Source: Streptomyces canus | GTDB lineage: Bacteria > Actinomycetota > Actinomycetes > Streptomycetales > Streptomycetaceae | Length of the DNA stretch: 64,000 nt | Direction of reading: 5' to 3' | Assembly (NCBI RefSeq): GCF_030815415.1 | Contig: NZ_JAUSWW010000001.1 | Location: 7,130,001-7,194,000 of the forward strand | In this document: one piece after another, positions 41,110 to 50,270 of the stretch | Layout of the letters: each line of letters starts with the position of its first letter | Numbering within the stretch: the stretch's first letter is position 1 | Position numbers and translations under genes: made by a program | The notes under the pieces: model-generated | Database searches by the model: none | Told to the model about the DNA's origin: nothing | Seen by the model: only the letters and a program-made list of their open reading frames with translations

Positions 41110-42036
41110 ATGACTGCACGCGGCTGGTTCCTGTTCTCCCTGATGGGAGTGGTCTGGGGCATCCCCTACCTGATGATCAAGGTGGCGGTGGAGGCCCCGC
41201 TGTCCCCGTCGGTGGTGGTGTTCACGCGATGCGCGCTGGGCGCGGTGCTGCTGCTGCCGTTCGCGGCGAGGGGCTTGGGTGGGACGGTCAGGCGGGCCTG
41301 GAAGCCGATGCTGGCCTTCGCGTGCATCGAGATCATCGGCCCGTGGTTCACGCTGACGGACGCCGAACGCCACCTGTCCAGCTCGACGGCGGGTCTGCTG
41401 ATCGCCGGGGTGCCGATCGTGGGAGTGGCGCTGGCCCGCTTCTTCGGCGACACGGAGCGGCTCGGGGCGAGGCGGGTGACGGGCCTGGGGCTGGGTCTGG
41501 CGGGGGTGGGAATCCTGACGGTCCCGCACCTGACGGGCGGGGACGCCCGCTCGCTGGCGGAGGTACTGGTCACGGTCGTGGGCTACGCGACGGCCCCGCT
41601 GATCGCGGCGAGGTGGCTGAGGGACGTCCCGTCGTTGCAGCTCACGGCATCGTGCCTGGGCCTGGCGGCACTGGTGTACGCAACGCCGGCCGCGATGACC
41701 TGGCCCGCTGCCATGCCCTCGGCCTCAGTGGTGCTGGCGCTGGTCGGCCTGGGAGTGATCTGCACGGCGGTGGCCTTCGTCGCCTTCCTGGAACTGATCA
41801 AGGAGGTCGGTCCGACGAGGTCGACGGTGATCACGTACGTCAACCCGGCGGTGGCGGTGGCGGCGGGGGTGCTGTTCCTGGACGAGAAGCTGACGGTCGG
41901 GGTGGGGGCTTCGTTCGCCCTGATCCTCGCGGGCTCGGTGCTGGCGACAGCGGCCGGTCCTGCGAGGGATGAGGGCCCGGTAACATGGTCGACACGGCAG
42001 ACGAGCCGGGCGGACGGCCGCGTGGAGTCCCCTTGA
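41110..42036 (+). CDS. EamA/DMT-family exporter
   Basis: 308 residues with ten predicted helices in two EamA repeats (WFLFSLMGVVWGIPYLMIKV; SSTAGLLIAGVPIVGVALAR; LVTVVGYATAPLIAARWL; STVITYVNPAVAVAAGVLFL). Such transporters export amino acids, metabolites or drugs. It pairs with the upstream AraC regulator. Its last about 12 codons (RQTSRADGRVESP) are also the 5-prime end of rnpB, an overlap not seen with a normal hydrophobic EamA end. ATG 41110, GTG 41104 in frame. Confidence 0.9.
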   Translation: MTARGWFLFSLMGVVWGIPYLMIKVAVEAPLSPSVVVFTRCALGAVLLLPFAARGLGGTVRRAWKPMLAFACIEIIGPWFTLTDAERHLSSSTAGLLIAGVPIVGVALARFFGDTERLGARRVTGLGLGLAGVGILTVPHLTGGDARSLAEVLVTVVGYATAPLIAARWLRDVPSLQLTASCLGLAALVYATPAAMTWPAAMPSASVVLALVGLGVICTAVAFVAFLELIKEVGPTRSTVITYVNPAVAVAAGVLFLDEKLTVGVGASFALILAGSVLATAAGPARDEGPVTWSTRQTSRADGRVESP

Positions 42037-42408
42037 CGGGGGCTTCCCGAGGAACGTCCGGGCTCCACAGGGCAAGGTGGTGGCTAACGGCCACCCGGGG
42101 TGACCCGCGGGACAGTGCCACAGAAAACAGACCGCCGGGGACCTCGGTCCTCGGTAAGGGTGAAACGGTGGTGTAAGAGACCACCAGTGCCCAGGGTGAC
42201 CTGGGCAGCTAGGTAAACCCCACCTGGAGCAAGGTCAAAAGGAGCGCCGTCAAAAGCGCTCTGCGGGGACGTTCGAGGGCTGCCCGCCCGAGTCCCTGGG
42301 TAGACCGCACGAGGCCGGCGGCAACGTCGGCCCTAGATGGATGGCCGTCTCCCCGGCCGCCGCGAGGCGGTCGGGCGACAGAACCCGGCGTACAGCCCGA
42401 CTCGTCTG
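42000..42408 (+). ncRNA. rnpB: RNase P RNA (type A)
   Basis: Bacterial type A RNase P RNA, the catalytic subunit that trims tRNA 5-prime ends. Conserved blocks are GAGGAACGTCCGGGCTCC (P4 5-prime half, 42049), the J11/12-like CAGTGCCACAGAAA, GGTAAACCCCACC, CGGTAGACC-like GGGTAGACCGCACGAGG and ACAGAACCCGGCGTACAG (P4 3-prime half, 42377-42396). The 5-prime ACGAGCCGGGC pairs with 3-prime GCCCGACTCGT. A candidate -10 TAACAT lies at 41981-41986 inside the EamA gene. The accessory island starts directly after it. Confidence 0.97.
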
Positions 42409-42497
42409 CCGCTACCCGCGGTTTTGCCGCGGAAATGGTCTCCTATCTGCGACGGAGGTGCTTTCTAACCTTTCGGGGGCTTGCCGCGTTAAGCAGC

Positions 42498-42552
42498 GAA
42501 AAGTCCCTCAAAAAGTCCCTCGGACAGAGCTGAAGTTCCCTGAAAAGTCCCT
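42498..42552 (+). repeat. Iteron-like AAAAGTCCCT repeats
   Basis: GAAAAGTCCCT (42498), CAAAAAGTCCCT (42509), TGAAGTTCCCT (42531) and GAAAAGTCCCT (42542) make four related 11-bp units in 55 bp. They are at the rnpB-side edge of the island, where an integrase core site or plasmid control region could be. Confidence 0.55.
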
Positions 42553-42559
42553 GGAGCGG

Positions 42560-43240
42560 AGGATCATGCCTCTGAGCTGGTTCGGGGCGATGGGACATCA
42601 CGTTGTTGCTCTGTCCACAGTTTGCAATTGCCGTGAGGTGGGAGGTGGTCCGCGGCGGAGCGTTCGTGGGAGCAGACCAGCTTGCAGAGGAACTCCTCGC
42701 TTACCTCGAGCCGACGGCGTCGCGATCAAGTTCAGGCTCTGGAGATCTCCGCGGGGCTATGTTGCGATATCCCGGCGACTTCAACGAGAAGGAGAGCAGA
42801 CCTTCCAATCGGGCAAGAGGATCGCCCGGGACCTCCCCTTGCCCAAACTGAGAGCCCGCTTGGAAGCCGTCATACCCAAAGAGCACCGCCCCACTGCCTG
42901 CCCGCTGCAACAAGCCGACCACCCCCTGGCAGCAGGCCATCGACGCCCTTCACGCTTAACTCACCGACAGAGGCGACGGGCGTCCCAGGCCCACATCGTC
43001 GCCCTCGGTGAACAATCGAAGCCACCGCCCAACGGGCGCCGGTCAACTTGCGTGCCGAACTCAACGCCACAGTAAAGGCGTTCGCCCACGCTTACAGATC
43101 CGGGTCGAAGACTGTGATACCGACGCAGTACGCATTGCAGCCCGAGGCATCGTCCACACTGCTATTTGCCCTGGACGGTAGTGCCCTCGACGCCCTGCTC
43201 GCCGCCCTTGTCTGGTCCGCAGTTTTCTAGCGGCGCTGAC
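42560..43240. other. Non-coding or decayed sequence at island edge
   Basis: About 680 bp without a convincing gene. Short frames on both strands have mixed codon use and many stops. The composition (about 60 percent GC) differs from the flanking core. Probably degraded mobile-element DNA. Confidence 0.4.
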
Positions 43241-43568
43241 ACGAGGCCAAGCAGCACGCCCACCAAGCCCGTCTCATCAGTCAGACCGTCCACCATCTAC
43301 ACGCCGTCACTGACCAAGCCATAAGCCCCATGCTTGCCGAACTGGGGAATCGCTAGCCCAAGGAACAGCTCCGTCTCACCCTGGCCCAGCGATTTACGCG
43401 CCGCCCGTCCCCGACTATGCCGCCCGTATCCTCGTCGACCTCAGCTGGCCCACCCTGGCCACTGTCCTCGCCGACGCCGAAGCGCGCGACCATCAACCCC
43501 GCCAGCACCTCAAGGACGCCGCTGCACAACGCGAATGGACACCGCTCGCCAGCCCGCCCGCGTTCTGA
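43230..43568 (+). pseudogene. C-terminal remnant of a relaxase-like plasmid protein
   Basis: Reading through stops, the segment gives HEAKQHAHQARLISQTVHHL, then PMLAELGNR-stop, then from 43416 YAARILVDLSWPTLATVLAD and AEARDHQPRQHLKDAAAQRE, ending at TGA 43566. The Ala-rich helix and WP.LATVLADAEA..H.P...L..AA..RE wording resembles the C-terminal ends of Streptomyces plasmid/ICE mobilisation proteins. Several stops show it is dead. Confidence 0.5.
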
Positions 43569-43826
43569 CCACCCTCATCTAGCACACTGGCCGAGATCCG
43601 GTACCTAACGGGCGCGCCGAAGCCGCTGGCCGACGTCCCATCATCGCAGGCTTGGGTTTCTACCCAGCAGAGCCGTAAACCCCAGTCGGAGCAGCCGAAC
43701 TCGCCCGCCGCACACGCGAAGCATTGGCCTAAAGCTGCCCACCAACCGGCCGACGAAAGGACACGAACCGCGGCTCAGCGGACAACCGATGCCAGCCCCC
43801 AGCACTGCCGCCCGCCCTCGAATCCA

Positions 43827-44177
43827 TGACCCTGCTGATCGCCACCGTCATCGTCCACGACCAGGCCACCAACCGCGTCGTCTTCCTACAGCGCATCCAA
43901 AACGGTCAAATTTACCCAGGGCACGTGGGACCTCCCCGTCGGCAAGAGTGAGCCTGGCGAGCCCGTCACCGAAACCGCCGTACGCGAGCTGTACGAAGAG
44001 AGCGGCCTGACCGTGGAGCCCGAGTCCCTCACAGCCGTCCAGATCATCCACGGCGCTCGAGGCGTCGAAGTCCCCAACGGCTTCCTCACCGTCGTCTTCG
44101 TCGCCCAATGGACCGGCGAGCCCGGAACCGCGAGCCTCGAAAGCATGCTCAGGTCCGGTGGGCGAAGACGCTGTACC
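43827..44177 (+). pseudogene. Nudix hydrolase, twice frameshifted
   Basis: ATG 43827 begins MTLLIATVIVHDQATNRVVF. The frame changes at about 43905-43915 to FTQGTWDLPVGKSEPGEPVT, which contains the complete Nudix box G-x5-E-x7-RE-L-x-EE-x-GL (GKSEPGEPVTETAVRELYEE, SGL). It changes again at about 44140 (KHAQVRWAKTLYLS). Nudix proteins occur in Streptomyces conjugative elements such as pSAM2, where Pif gives transfer immunity, so this fits the element-remnant setting. Confidence 0.7.
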
Positions 44178-44366
44178 TGAGCTGTTGTTGACACGACTGC
44201 AGTGCACTCCATCACTACTTGCGTGGCGGAGCGCAGGTGTCGTTGGCCGACTGGCCGGCCTGAGCGCCGAGATCCTCTGGCGCCTGGCGCAGAAAAACTG
44301 TGAGAATTTCGACCGACCTCGTACATGCATGCTTGGTTGACCCCTCTTCCTTGTAGGGTGATCGGC

Positions 44367-45434
44367 ATGAGCCTCATGGTGCCCGAGTGGACTCGGGAGA
44401 CGACGACCCCGACTCTTGCCGCATGTAAGGCGGCAAACTTCCCACGACTGCGCTACATGGGGTCCAAGTACAAATTGGTTCCACAGTTGGCGGAGACCTT
44501 TGCTGAGATTGGTGGGACTAGAGCCCTCGATGCCTTCAGTGGTAGCGGGGTCGTCTCATACTTGCTCAAGGCCATGGGCTACTCGGTGACATCGAATGAC
44601 TTCCTGAACTTCCCTACCGTGATCTCTCGTGCTGCCGTCGCAAATCAAAGCGAGGTGCTCAGTGACGCAGATATTGATCTCATCACGGGTCCGGCGGCTG
44701 ATGATCGCGACTTTATTCAGTCGAAATTTAAGGGAATGTATTTCACGGATGAGGACAGGATTTTCCTAGACGCAGCATGGTCGCATATCGACAACATGTC
44801 CGGGGCTAAGCGTGACCTGGCAATTGCTGCCCTAGTTTTGTCTGCAGCTCGTAAACAACCGCGTGGCGTTTTTACATTCACGGATCTTCGGTATGACGAT
44901 GGCCGACGCGACCTGCACCTCCCCCTGCGTGAACATTTCCGCGAGCGTGCCGCAGAGTACAATCAGGCAGTATTCGACAATGAGATGGATTGTAACGCCG
45001 TCACAGGGGAGGTATTCGATATCTCCGCCGACGGATTTGACCTCGTCTATCTCGATCCCCCGTACGCGCCACCCAAGGACGATAACTGCTATGTAAAGCG
45101 GTACCACTTCCTGGAAGGGCTCTCCGTTTACTGGAGAGGGCAGGAAATCATGGAGAACACGAAAACCAAGAAATTGGTTAAGAAGTTCACCCCTTTCTCC
45201 TATAAGAAGACTATCGAAGATGCCCTGCTGCGCACGTTCGATAGGTTTTCAAAGTCGACCATTGTCCTCTCCTATTCATCAAATGCTGTCCCGGACGTGG
45301 AAACGATCAAGCGGATTCTTTCTGAAGTAAAATCTGATGTGGAGGTAATCTCGATTAACCATAAGTATTCATTTGGTACGCACGCCACAGCGGCTCGTCG
45401 AAATGCTTCAGAGTACATTTTCATCGGACGGTAG
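44367..45434 (+). CDS. D12-class adenine-specific DNA methyltransferase
   Basis: 355 residues. The N-terminal motif X (RLRYMGSKYKLVPQL, about 27-41), motif I (ALDAFSGSGVVSYLL, about 53-67) and motif IV DPPY (LVYLDPPYAPP, 230-233) in this order define the alpha (Dam/DpnM-like) N6-adenine methylases. It is much lower in GC than the chromosome, with A/T-ending codons. ATG 44367 after AGGG. The endonuclease gene follows after 6 nt, so it protects the host genome at the same site. The recognition sequence is not readable. Confidence 0.92.
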   Translation: MSLMVPEWTRETTTPTLAACKAANFPRLRYMGSKYKLVPQLAETFAEIGGTRALDAFSGSGVVSYLLKAMGYSVTSNDFLNFPTVISRAAVANQSEVLSDADIDLITGPAADDRDFIQSKFKGMYFTDEDRIFLDAAWSHIDNMSGAKRDLAIAALVLSAARKQPRGVFTFTDLRYDDGRRDLHLPLREHFRERAAEYNQAVFDNEMDCNAVTGEVFDISADGFDLVYLDPPYAPPKDDNCYVKRYHFLEGLSVYWRGQEIMENTKTKKLVKKFTPFSYKKTIEDALLRTFDRFSKSTIVLSYSSNAVPDVETIKRILSEVKSDVEVISINHKYSFGTHATAARRNASEYIFIGR

Positions 45435-45440
45435 GGTTCA

Positions 45441-46280
45441 GTGCCTGATACTTCCACTTTTGACGATTACCTCAACTCTCTTACGCGTCTGACGGAGCAT
45501 GTTGATCCGACGCTAGATACCTTTGACTCGGCGCTTATCAAACAGGCCGGAAATTCGCTAGACAGTCTTCCGGAAATAAGCAGAGAATCTCTTGCGCTAT
45601 GGGTTTCTACCCATAGCGATTGGGGGCATGTTCTCGGGCTTGCTGTAGGGCTTCCGCAGGAGAAGTTTAAGAACAACCTGAAACAGTTGTTCGGGACGAG
45701 TGGTTGGGTCACTCTCGCGCGGCGATCTCCAGATGAACTTGTAAAGAAGCTGGATGAGGAGTTCGGCCTCGTGGCCGCTATTGAGGCGCAGCGAGGCCGC
45801 TCGTACAGCTTCGGTGATCTACTGGCTGAACGCGGTGGCGGTCGACGTAGTGCTGCACGTGCCGGAAATTCTGGGAGAAGTCTCGAAGATAGAATTGAGG
45901 AAATCGCTAAAGAACTAGGCTTGCAGTACAGCGTGCGAACGCGCTTTGTTGGCGTTGGAAACCAGACTGCTCCTTGTGACCTAGTGCTCCCGAATGGCCT
46001 TAATGCAGAGATTGCCGTGGCGGCAAAGGGTTTCGATTCAACAGGGTCAAAACTTACGGACGCGGTCAGAGAGATTAAAGAAATGGCCGACGTGAGAATG
46101 CCTAGGCAGTTCATCTTTGCGGTGGTGGATGGGATTGGATGGCTGAGCCGTCAAGCCGACCTGCGCAGTCTCCATCAACTTTGGATGGAGCGTAAGATCG
46201 ACGGTTTGTACAATGTGGCCAGCCTTGCTCAGTTCAGGGATGACCTTGAGGACGCTGCCCGACGAACGCGACTTCTGTAG
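45441..46280 (+). CDS. Type II restriction endonuclease, PD-(D/E)xK-like
   Basis: 279 residues. The C-terminal half has an endonuclease-like core: helix LEDRIEEIAKELGLQY (148-163), then CDLVLPNGLNAEIAVAAKGF (179-198), STGSKLTDAVREIKEM and QFIFAVVDGIGWLSR. This resembles DpnII-type type II enzymes. The (D/E)xK acid would be at Ala194 (AAK196), so the acid must come from elsewhere (Glu190 or Asp180). Position 6 nt after a DNA methylase is the main support. Low GC like its partner. GTG 45441. Confidence 0.75.
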   Translation: MPDTSTFDDYLNSLTRLTEHVDPTLDTFDSALIKQAGNSLDSLPEISRESLALWVSTHSDWGHVLGLAVGLPQEKFKNNLKQLFGTSGWVTLARRSPDELVKKLDEEFGLVAAIEAQRGRSYSFGDLLAERGGGRRSAARAGNSGRSLEDRIEEIAKELGLQYSVRTRFVGVGNQTAPCDLVLPNGLNAEIAVAAKGFDSTGSKLTDAVREIKEMADVRMPRQFIFAVVDGIGWLSRQADLRSLHQLWMERKIDGLYNVASLAQFRDDLEDAARRTRLL

Positions 46281-46544
46281 TCGATTCGTTCATATTTGCC
46301 ACGATAAGCGAGGCTCTGGCGGGGCTGGGATGATCAACATCATGCTTGGTCCTGCTGCTGAAATTGGCGCTGGAGGCGTTCGCGAGGGCTAACGGACCTC
46401 AGTTGGGCAGTCATGAGCCAAGAGGCACAGAAGTGAAAGTAAAATCCACCGCCTGATCCGCAGAATGAGGATCAGGCGGTGGTGATTCTGTCGAGTGCGC
46501 AAATACTTTCTCCTCGCGCTCGATAGTTTTAAATGCCCCCTTTC
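46281..46544. other. Intergenic region between convergent defence genes
   Basis: Holds the 46445-46481 hairpin. The rest shows no gene on either strand. Confidence 0.5.
46445..46481. terminator. Bidirectional terminator between R-M and AIPR genes
   Basis: A perfect 14-bp stem (CCACCGCCTGATCC with GGATCAGGCGGTGG) with a 9-nt loop lies 165 nt past the endonuclease stop and 65 nt before the AIPR stop, serving both convergent units. Confidence 0.85.
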
Positions 46545-46545
46545 G

Positions 46546-48216
46546 TCATACCTTCTTGGAGTCGAGTTCCTGCAGCAAGCGTGTGCCCAGGTCCCGACAC
46601 TTCGTCTGGTTTTTAAAGAGAGGCTGCGGGTACGCCTCGGGATAGTGTCTGCTGACAAGGGACACCAGAAGTTCGGCTGCTCTGAAGGTCGTTTGGCGGA
46701 TTCTTTCCTCCGTGAATGGAGAAGTGAAGTTGTGCGACCCCTGCACGGCCTGCAGCTTGAGATGCTTCATGACCGCCCAAAGCATAAGACGGTTTCCGTG
46801 AACCACTACAAGCCGATCGCGGCCGTCGCGTGCCTCGCGTTGCTCCTCTAGCGCCCGGTCCACTCCCCGCATGAGTTCTACGGCTGCCCACAGCCGAGAT
46901 CCGGAGACTGACGGGTTAAAAAGGGCCTTGTATGGAGCTCGGGAAGTGTCCTCCCAAAGGCGACTGATTTCTCGCTTCGCCAGAACGGCTTCGGTGACAC
47001 CATATGCGCAGGACAGAGCGATGGTTGCGTCAGTGAGATCGCATCCCTTGGCTGGGTCGGTGACCGACTCCCCCGACCGGTATGCATAACGCAGACCGGA
47101 GACAGCGAATTCCATCCTCAAGCGTTCCTGTTCCGGATCCAGGGCGACAAATTCCCTTCCTCCGACACGGTTTTGTGTGTTCGTTCGCCTGGTTACAAGT
47201 CGGGCGAACTCTCCATCTGGATCTTCGAGGGTGACGAACCTGACGAATACATCAGCCGATTCGAGCAGCTCAGGATTGGTGGCCGCTGCTTTCGTCAAGG
47301 AGCTGACGGTCTGCGCACCGTTGACGACGCTCGCTCGGCGGAAACTAAAGTTCCCAGACTTTTGGTTTACGTGAGGGGCCTGTTGAAATGACTCTGAGAT
47401 GACTGTGATCCCGTTGCTGAAGAACCAGAATCGTGACGAATCTGTGCGCGCGGTGGACATGATGGCTTCGTTGATATCGGTTCCGACAAGTGCTCCGCGA
47501 ATATTGCGTGAGAAGAGCAGGTCGCCGTGCTCTTGGTACCACTTCACCACTTCCTGGGCAGAGGCAGTTCCGTAGTAGGCGATGCAACCAGCTTCCTGGT
47601 AGATACCCCAGTTGCGAAGATTCACGGACAGGTCAATCTGTGCATTGCGTGATGCAGCGACACTCGAATACAAACGTTCTTGGTTGAGATATACCCAGCT
47701 GGCGATTTCCGTTGCGTCATTCATCTGTGCGCAGAATTCGTCCAACGCCTTTTTCTGATGTTCTGCTAGCTCCGAAGTACCGGTCGTCGATACAACGAGT
47801 TCCAGACGAGTTCCAGGCTGGAAGAGAATATCCTCGATTTCTGCCCGCCGGTCCCTAATCGGCCCGCCAAAACTGTGCCAGTCGTTATTGATGAGCTGTC
47901 GGACGCCTTGAATGAACTTCAGAACGTCACCTTGCTCGATGCCCGTATTTGCTACCCCTGTCCACTTGCTCTGCACGAGAACCAGCGTCGCGCGATCAGC
48001 CGCGTAGGCGATCCCGTCGATGCCGCCATCAAGAGCGTGATCCGTTACAGATTTACCTGATGTGTTGTCGGACAGTCCCGTGCGCTCCGAAATGCTTAGG
48101 GCTGCAACGGCCCGGGAGAGTTGGTGGTGCTCTTGCTTAGCGCCGTCGATGTCTACATGCGGGAGGAAACTTGCCTCCAAGTGCCGACGGATCTGTGCGA
48201 GGTGCAGTTCGCTCAT
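46546..48216 (-). CDS. AIPR-family anti-phage protein with N-terminal nuclease-like domain
   Basis: 556 residues. The central part matches AIPR (abortive infection phage resistance, PF10592): FFSNGITVISESFQQ, SVVNGAQTVSSLTKA, VRFVTLEDPDGEFARLVTRR, TNTQNRVGGREFVALDPEQE. The first 90 residues add a restriction-endonuclease-like motif: DGGIDGIAY (Asp67) and LVLVQSKW (Gln82-x-Lys84), as in Mrr-type PD-(D/E)xK enzymes. It likely cuts nucleic acid on infection. ATG 48216. Low GC compared with the core. A solitary minus-strand gene next to the R-M pair. Confidence 0.88.
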   Translation of the reverse strand: MSELHLAQIRRHLEASFLPHVDIDGAKQEHHQLSRAVAALSISERTGLSDNTSGKSVTDHALDGGIDGIAYAADRATLVLVQSKWTGVANTGIEQGDVLKFIQGVRQLINNDWHSFGGPIRDRRAEIEDILFQPGTRLELVVSTTGTSELAEHQKKALDEFCAQMNDATEIASWVYLNQERLYSSVAASRNAQIDLSVNLRNWGIYQEAGCIAYYGTASAQEVVKWYQEHGDLLFSRNIRGALVGTDINEAIMSTARTDSSRFWFFSNGITVISESFQQAPHVNQKSGNFSFRRASVVNGAQTVSSLTKAAATNPELLESADVFVRFVTLEDPDGEFARLVTRRTNTQNRVGGREFVALDPEQERLRMEFAVSGLRYAYRSGESVTDPAKGCDLTDATIALSCAYGVTEAVLAKREISRLWEDTSRAPYKALFNPSVSGSRLWAAVELMRGVDRALEEQREARDGRDRLVVVHGNRLMLWAVMKHLKLQAVQGSHNFTSPFTEERIRQTTFRAAELLVSLVSRHYPEAYPQPLFKNQTKCRDLGTRLLQELDSKKV

Positions 48217-48313
48217 GAAGCAACGCTACTGGCGGACCTCTCATTGGGACAGTACTTTTGACCATCTCCAGCGGGTGTGCCTGAGTGGTTCGGCGGCTTT
48301 TCCTGAGGCAGGG

Positions 48314-48529
48314 CCTACGAGTGGATGTGGTGCGTACGTCCGGCCCGGGGCAGGGTGACACCGTCGATCAGCCCTTCATCTCGTAACTTCGCCGGACGGT
48401 GCCTGGTCTGCTCGATACACACCTCGGGGGGCGATCACCCCGGTGCATCTGCTCGGCGGTGGCCATCCGGTACTGCACCAGCACCGCCAGTGCCAGCCGG
48501 TCGCCACCGCCGGCATCCACGTCCGTCAT
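48314..48529 (-). pseudogene. Replication-relaxation (Replic_Relax) fragment
   Basis: The minus strand from ATG 48529 reads MTDVDAGGGDRLALAVLVQY, then RMATAEQMHR, the typical N-terminus of Streptomyces replication-relaxation proteins. A frameshift at about 48430 then moves to IEQTRHRPAKLRDEGLIDGV, TLPRAGRTH, stop at about 48314. The rest of the roughly 300-residue gene is gone. It marks the right-hand plasmid/ICE remnant. Confidence 0.7.
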
Positions 48530-49007
48530 GGTGGACTCACCTCTCCTGGACGGGGTGGCGCCGTCCTGTCCGGCGCTACGCGTAGCAGTCACCTCAGCAG
48601 CCGACCCCGACCGCACCAGCGACCACGAAGCCCCGACCACGGTTACGATGTGGCAACACCGCCTACGACTCGACCGGCATCAGCACCGACATCCGCACCG
48701 ACAGCGACACGTCCCTCCCCGCCGCGGTCGGCATACTCACAGGTCAACGCGGCTTCGCCGGCGTGGTCGGCAGGCCGACATCCCCCTCTGCACACCCCGC
48801 GCTCGCCCCCAAGAAAGAAGAATGGGGGCAGGGGACTGCGGGTGGACGGGCGGTGCGTGCCGCCGGGGATCGGGGCGGCGGTTTTTCACGTTGTGTGTCG
48901 GCGGCCGCCTCCGCGCTCGGGCGCCGCGGCAATGTCGCGCACATCAGCAACAACGTCCGGCACGCCGGGCGCGGATCCGATGGACATGGTCTTCCGGCGC
49001 TTCGACC
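48530..49007. other. Island spacer without a clear gene
   Basis: High GC again (about 68 percent). Open stretches in several frames give low-complexity Arg/Pro/Ala translations without family resemblance. Probably degraded DNA between the element remnant and the Wadjet operon. Confidence 0.45.
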
Positions 49008-50270
49008 TCAGGGGGCCAGGTCGGCGAGGAGCGGATCGAGGACGATCTCCTCCTCGATCCGCACCCCCAGTTCGGTCAGAGCCACCGGCAGGGCGGGGTC
49101 CCACGCCGCGGTGGCCGGTGTGCCGGTCAGCGGTGGTGCCAAGGGTGTGGCCGCGGCCGCCGTGAGGTAGTCGGCGGCCGTGTAGCGCCACGGCTGCCAC
49201 GGCACGCGCCGCAGCAGCGCCCCGGCAATGCGCAGCCCGCCCCAGTCGAAGTCACCGTGGTAGCAGAGCCGGGACCCCTGGCTGTGTAGGTGACGCAGCA
49301 GAGTGAGAGCGGCGGCCGAAGGCTGGCCCTGAAGGCAGATCAGCGGCGCGCAGGCAGGCCCGTAGGTGTCGGCTGCCGTGGCCAGGACTGTCGGGTTCTC
49401 GCAGACGTACACGACCGGAGGCGCCGTTCGCGGCGGGCTGTGGGTGAGCTGGCGCAGGGTCAGGACGGTCGGTTCGCCCGCATCCGTCATCCAGTCCAGG
49501 GCGGGGGTGCCGCGCAGGCCCAGGGTGAGGACGGTGGAGGACAGGGCGTCCCGGAGCAGACCGGCCGAGGCCCAGGCCTCGCGCCGCCACTCGGCGCCGC
49601 TGCCGTCCGGGAAGCCCGTCAGGGCGCGTACCCCGGACAGGACGACGGTGGCCAGTGGGGTGCCGTCGTCGAGGGCGTGGGCGTCGCCGAGTGCGGTGGC
49701 CGCGAAGGCGGGCAGGGATACGGCGGGGGCGGCAGGTAGCGCCCGTAGCGCCGTCGCCGCTTCGGTGAGCAAGGTCTTCGCCGCTTCGGGGGTGCGGGCG
49801 AGACGGCGTAGAAGACCTTCCCCGCGCAACCGATCTGCCCAGGACGACAGTTCGGGCCGCAGCGTTGCGAGTGGGGTGTACGCGTCCTGCCACGCCGCCG
49901 CCTCACGCGCGCGTATCTCGGCCAGGCGGTCGACCGGGCCGGTGAGCGTGGTGACCGCCGGGGCGAGGCCGTCGGGGCTGATGCCGGAGCGGCGCAGCAT
50001 GTCGTCCACCGCGTCCAGGCGTACGGTCAGTGAGCGGCCGGTGCCGGGGCTTCGGCCCAGCAGGCGTTCGGCGGCCGCGCGCTCGGCGGTGGTGGGGGCC
50101 GCCAACGTGACCGGGCCGGTGAGCGGCTCGTCCCGCTCCATGCGGCGGCGTATCCGTTCGACCAGCCAGACCAGGTCGGGGTCGCCGAGCAGGCGGCCGA
50201 GGCGGTCCCGGTCGACGCGCGCGACGGGTTCTCGGACGAGGTCGGGGTGTTCGGGGCCGCTCACGGCCAC
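49008..50270 (-). CDS. jetD: JetD (Wadjet nuclease, TIGR02679 type)
   Basis: 420 residues. An N-terminal domain is followed by a topoisomerase/primase (Toprim)-like nuclease core: PPVVYVCENPTVLATAADTY with the catalytic Glu, and LCYHGDFDWGGLRIAGALLR with the DxD-type acid pair (about 335-350). In Wadjet, JetD cuts closed circular plasmid DNA after the JetABC motor extrudes a loop. GTG 50270 or 50264, overlapping the JetC stop. Last gene of the jetABCD operon. The catalytic residues are intact. Confidence 0.9.
   Translation of the reverse strand: MAVSGPEHPDLVREPVARVDRDRLGRLLGDPDLVWLVERIRRRMERDEPLTGPVTLAAPTTAERAAAERLLGRSPGTGRSLTVRLDAVDDMLRRSGISPDGLAPAVTTLTGPVDRLAEIRAREAAAWQDAYTPLATLRPELSSWADRLRGEGLLRRLARTPEAAKTLLTEAATALRALPAAPAVSLPAFAATALGDAHALDDGTPLATVVLSGVRALTGFPDGSGAEWRREAWASAGLLRDALSSTVLTLGLRGTPALDWMTDAGEPTVLTLRQLTHSPPRTAPPVVYVCENPTVLATAADTYGPACAPLICLQGQPSAAALTLLRHLHSQGSRLCYHGDFDWGGLRIAGALLRRVPWQPWRYTAADYLTAAAATPLAPPLTGTPATAAWDPALPVALTELGVRIEEEIVLDPLLADLAP

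Noticed and set aside
42701..42940. 79-codon minus-strand frame in the island edge
   Set aside because: No ribosome site, no similarity I can name, mixed codon use.
48266..48330. tRNA-like stretch (GCGGGTGTGCCTGAGTGG) near the AIPR start
   Set aside because: No anticodon arm, T arm or 3-prime acceptor half can be folded; it looks like chance similarity to a D-arm.
42409..48530. Direct repeats of the rnpB 3-prime end as an attachment-site pair
   Set aside because: I found no copy of the rnpB end sequence at the other side of the island.
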